Shown here piece after piece: positions 61,801-64,000 of a stretch of DNA of 64,000 nucleotides. The translations under genes were made by a program, and so were the position numbers. Where the stretch lies: contig NC_132781.1 of assembly GCF_048418805.1 (NCBI RefSeq), positions 26,981,771-27,045,770 on the forward strand, written 5' to 3'. Under the pieces are notes generated by a model. It saw only the letters and a list, made by a program, of their open reading frames with translations. It had not been told where the DNA came from and searched no databases. How positions within the stretch are numbered: position 1 is the stretch's first letter; each line of letters starts with the position of its first letter. The stretch is from Vulpes vulpes (Eukaryota > Chordata > Mammalia > Carnivora > Canidae).

Positions 61801-62854
61801 TTCTGTCCCTTGAAGTGTTCTGCACAATGTCCAGAGATCAAATGGCTTTGGGTATCATCACACGCTCTAGTCCTCATTTGAAAATTTATCATGGACATCC
61901 ATAATTTGAAGCAGAGAAATCTGCTTAACTTCATTTAATCAAGTGCTTTCCAAAACTTGCTTCATCCTCAACTTCTCTTTTTTTTGCATTAAGACCTGTT
62001 CACATCCCTGTTTTATTGCATATGATCTGTTACTTTGGAAAATCCCGCATCAGGTGAGGAGAACATATCATAGTTTTAATTTTAATACATAAAATACATT
62101 GGCTTTTTTTTTTTTTGGTTGAAAGGTAGTGTAAGCTCATTATGAAAAATAAAGATGCTCAATGTATAGCAGCAAGTTAAAGAATCATGACCTGGAACTG
62201 AGCAGAGTTATGACCGGTTAGCACAAATCCTCCAGGAATGAACATCGTGGATGAACATCATGGAGTCACTTATCGAAGACCTCTGGATTCATGTTGTAGG
62301 TAAGCAAGGAAGGAGGGAGGGTTTTTCACTTTTGCTCCTAAGTGAGTAGGGTCTTTATGAAAACTTACCAGAATTCAAAAATCATTTGGTAGTGAGGATA
62401 TGGTCAGGGGATGGCATGGTGGCACAGGGAGGTTGTGGGATGAGCAAGGATCACCCCCAGTATGAAGCTGTCTGCTCTGCTGAGGGGGACCAGACAAAAT
62501 CCTCTCTCTCAATTGTAGTGCAGGTAGCATGAGCTTGGTGGATGGCATCTTGAATGTTGAAATCCTGGAGCCAAACTGCTGCTAAAAAGTATTGAGTCAC
62601 AGTCTTTGTTTCCTTGGGGTTGGAAAGAAACATCAAACCTGAGGTTGAACAGAACCATCCTCTGGTTGAAATGGAAATGGAAGCATGTGTATTATTGCTT
62701 GACCAACTGGTTCTGGCGGATTTAGAGAAGCATCAACTAAAGTCTTGCCTTGATGTGGCTTTTTCAGCCATCAGCAGACAACTTACCATGCCTCAAAGAA
62801 AATACCTTCATTGTCCCTGTGTAATCGTCTACAGTGTACCAGAGGAGCTGCCCA
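61801..62854. other. Single-copy DNA
   Basis: About 1 kb with a 12-T run at 62106 but no firm repeat. An 83-residue frame (62614-62865, plus) has no recognised family. Confidence 0.4.
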
Positions 62855-63290
62855 CAGTGTGCTAGGCTTTGTGATTGTTCTGGAGGACGAATAAGACACG
62901 GCCAGCCTGCAAAGACCTCAGAATCCGGGATATCTAGAAAACCTAGGAAATGAATTAACAGCTTGTCTGACAAAGCTCGAGTATTCGGAGGACAAGATGG
63001 GGCATGTGACATAATGTGGGAGTGTTGAGGAAGGTTTCCTGGGAGAGGTGATGCCTGACTGAATTGGGTTTCGAAGGATGTCTGAACATTAGCCAGATGA
63101 AGCGTGTTGGCAGAGAAGGGTAAAGGACATCATGGGCACAGTCAAGAACACCGCACTGAGGGGCAGAACAGTGAGTAGGAGACAAAATGTGTGTCTGTGT
63201 TGGTTGCAGGAAATGTATGAGGTGGGAGAGGTGCGAGGCTGGAGAGGTAAGAATTGGGTTATGAGGGTCTGATGACCTTTCTAAGGAACT
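62855..63290 (+). mobile_element. L2-type element
   Basis: CACAGTGTGCTAGGCTTTGT, GGACGAATAAGACACGGCC, TGTTGAGGAAGGTTTCCTGG, GAGGTGATGCCTGACTGAAT, CATCATGGGCACAGTCAAGA follow the L2 order. Confidence 0.72.
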
Positions 63291-63311
63291 AGGGCTTCCC
63301 TTAGTCTCCAC

Positions 63312-63538
63312 TTAGTGTTTTTCAAAGTTTGATCCCCATGCTTTCTGCACCAGAATCATAGGTCTTAGGTGCTTGTTAAAAGTCCAGGTGCTTAGATCAG
63401 AGCCTTTGGAGGAGGCACCTAGAAAGCTGCATTTTATTTGTTTGTTTATTTATTTATTTACTAAAATGATCTGAATCTTTGAGTCTTTTATTAGCAGATT
63501 TATTCTTTTTAAATTTTTTAAAAATATTTTATTTATTT

Positions 63539-63581
<43 letters not shown>

Positions 63582-63790
63582 AGAGGGAGAGGGAGAGGGA
63601 GAGAGAGAAGCAGATTCCCTGCATAGCGAGGAGCCCTATGTGAGGCTCCATCCCAGGATCCTGGAATCATGACCTGAGCCGAAGGCAGATGCTTAACCAA
63701 CCAAGTCACCCAGGCACCCCAGAGATCTGCATTTTAGAGAAGCTCCCAGGTGATTCTGGTGTACCCTGACATTGAGAACCACCACTTCAA
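63312..63790 (+). mobile_element. MER5-like hAT MITE split by a SINE
   Basis: GTTTTTCAAAGTTTGATCCC, GCACCAGAATCATAGGTCTT, AGTCCAGGTGCTTAGATCAG before 63437; AAGCTCCCAGGTGATTCTGG and CATTGAGAACCACCACT after 63720. Confidence 0.75.
63437..63720 (-). mobile_element. Older SINEC with long T/A tail region
   Basis: SINE core 63510-63720: TTTTTAAAAATATTTTATTT, GA tract at 63544-63579, GGAATCATGACCTGAGCCGA, CAAGTCACCCAGGCACCCC. CTGCATTTTA precedes 63437 and follows the SINE (63727), so the extra TTTG/TTTA-rich 75 bases probably came with it. Confidence 0.85.
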
Positions 63791-64000
63791 GAGTGACAAG
63801 AGCCATTGAAGAATTTCAGGTGGCGATGTTGCTGCATCTGGGGTTTAGATCACTCACCCTCGAGTGGAATGTAGGGTAGATTAGGTAAGAGCAGGGAGAC
63901 CAGTTAGGAGTCACTTGCGATAATCTTGGTGGAAGTTGAGTAGGACCTGACCACAGTAGGGACAGCCAGGATGCAGAAACATGCCAATGTGGCCATGGAG
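63791..64000 (+). mobile_element. L2-type fragment, cut by window edge
   Basis: GAGCCATTGAAGAATTTCAG, GAGCAGGGAGACCAGTTAGG, AGTCACTTGCGATAATCTTG, TTGAGTAGGACCTGACC follow an L2 segment; probably the continuation of 62855-63290. Confidence 0.7.

Overview
This window is ordinary-looking euchromatic DNA from a carnivore, almost certainly a canid (dog, wolf or fox). The diagnosis rests on about 35 tRNA-Lys-derived SINEC copies. They have a head with the pattern GGGATCCCTGGGTGGC, a CT-rich body and an (A/T)-rich AATAAA-type tail. Several are the young SINEC_Cf type, with intact GGGATCCC ends and 13-19 bp target-site duplications (TSDs). Carnivore-type L1 3' ends and general mammalian MIR, L2, MLT1, hAT and Tigger fossils support this.

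I find no exon of a host protein-coding gene that I can defend, and no rRNA, tRNA gene, CRISPR array or bacterial-type feature. Nearly all long open frames lie inside SINEs, L1, LTRs or simple repeats. The only recognisable protein-coding remains are broken C-terminal L1 ORF2 fragments (30.4-30.6 kb plus; 51.0-52.1 kb minus). Family names come from remembered consensus patterns, so subfamily names are approximate, and boundaries without a stated TSD are good to about 10-30 bases.

Layout. 1-6.7 kb: SINECs, a MIR split by an MLT1 LTR and a SINE, and a hAT MITE with readable terminal repeats. 6.7-7.2 kb: an AT-rich single-copy block with MEF2, E-box and homeodomain-like motifs. 7.2-15 kb: single-copy DNA with MIR, L2 and young SINECs. 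15-24 kb: a Tigger MITE, two old L1 3' ends riddled with SINEs, an L2 split by MLT1, and microsatellites. 24-30 kb: mostly single-copy, with a SINE-in-SINE nest at 28 kb. 30.2-31.45 kb: a 1.2 kb composite retro-insertion with its own poly(A) and 14-bp TSD. 31.5-40 kb: single-copy rich, with a possible TATA promoter near 33.94 kb. 40.5-46.1 kb: two head-to-head SINE pairs, an MLT1, a candidate solo LTR and a CCTTT tract. 46-49 kb: single-copy. 49-52.3 kb: MLT1 elements, one holding an L1 that itself holds a SINEC. 52-64 kb: MIR, L2 and LTR fossils, a short duplicated segment and a perfect hairpin.

The mix of repeats and AT-rich single-copy blocks fits an intron or intergenic region. What is worth a second look is the insertion history (nested, composite and tail-only retrotransposition) and a few candidate regulatory blocks, rather than genes.
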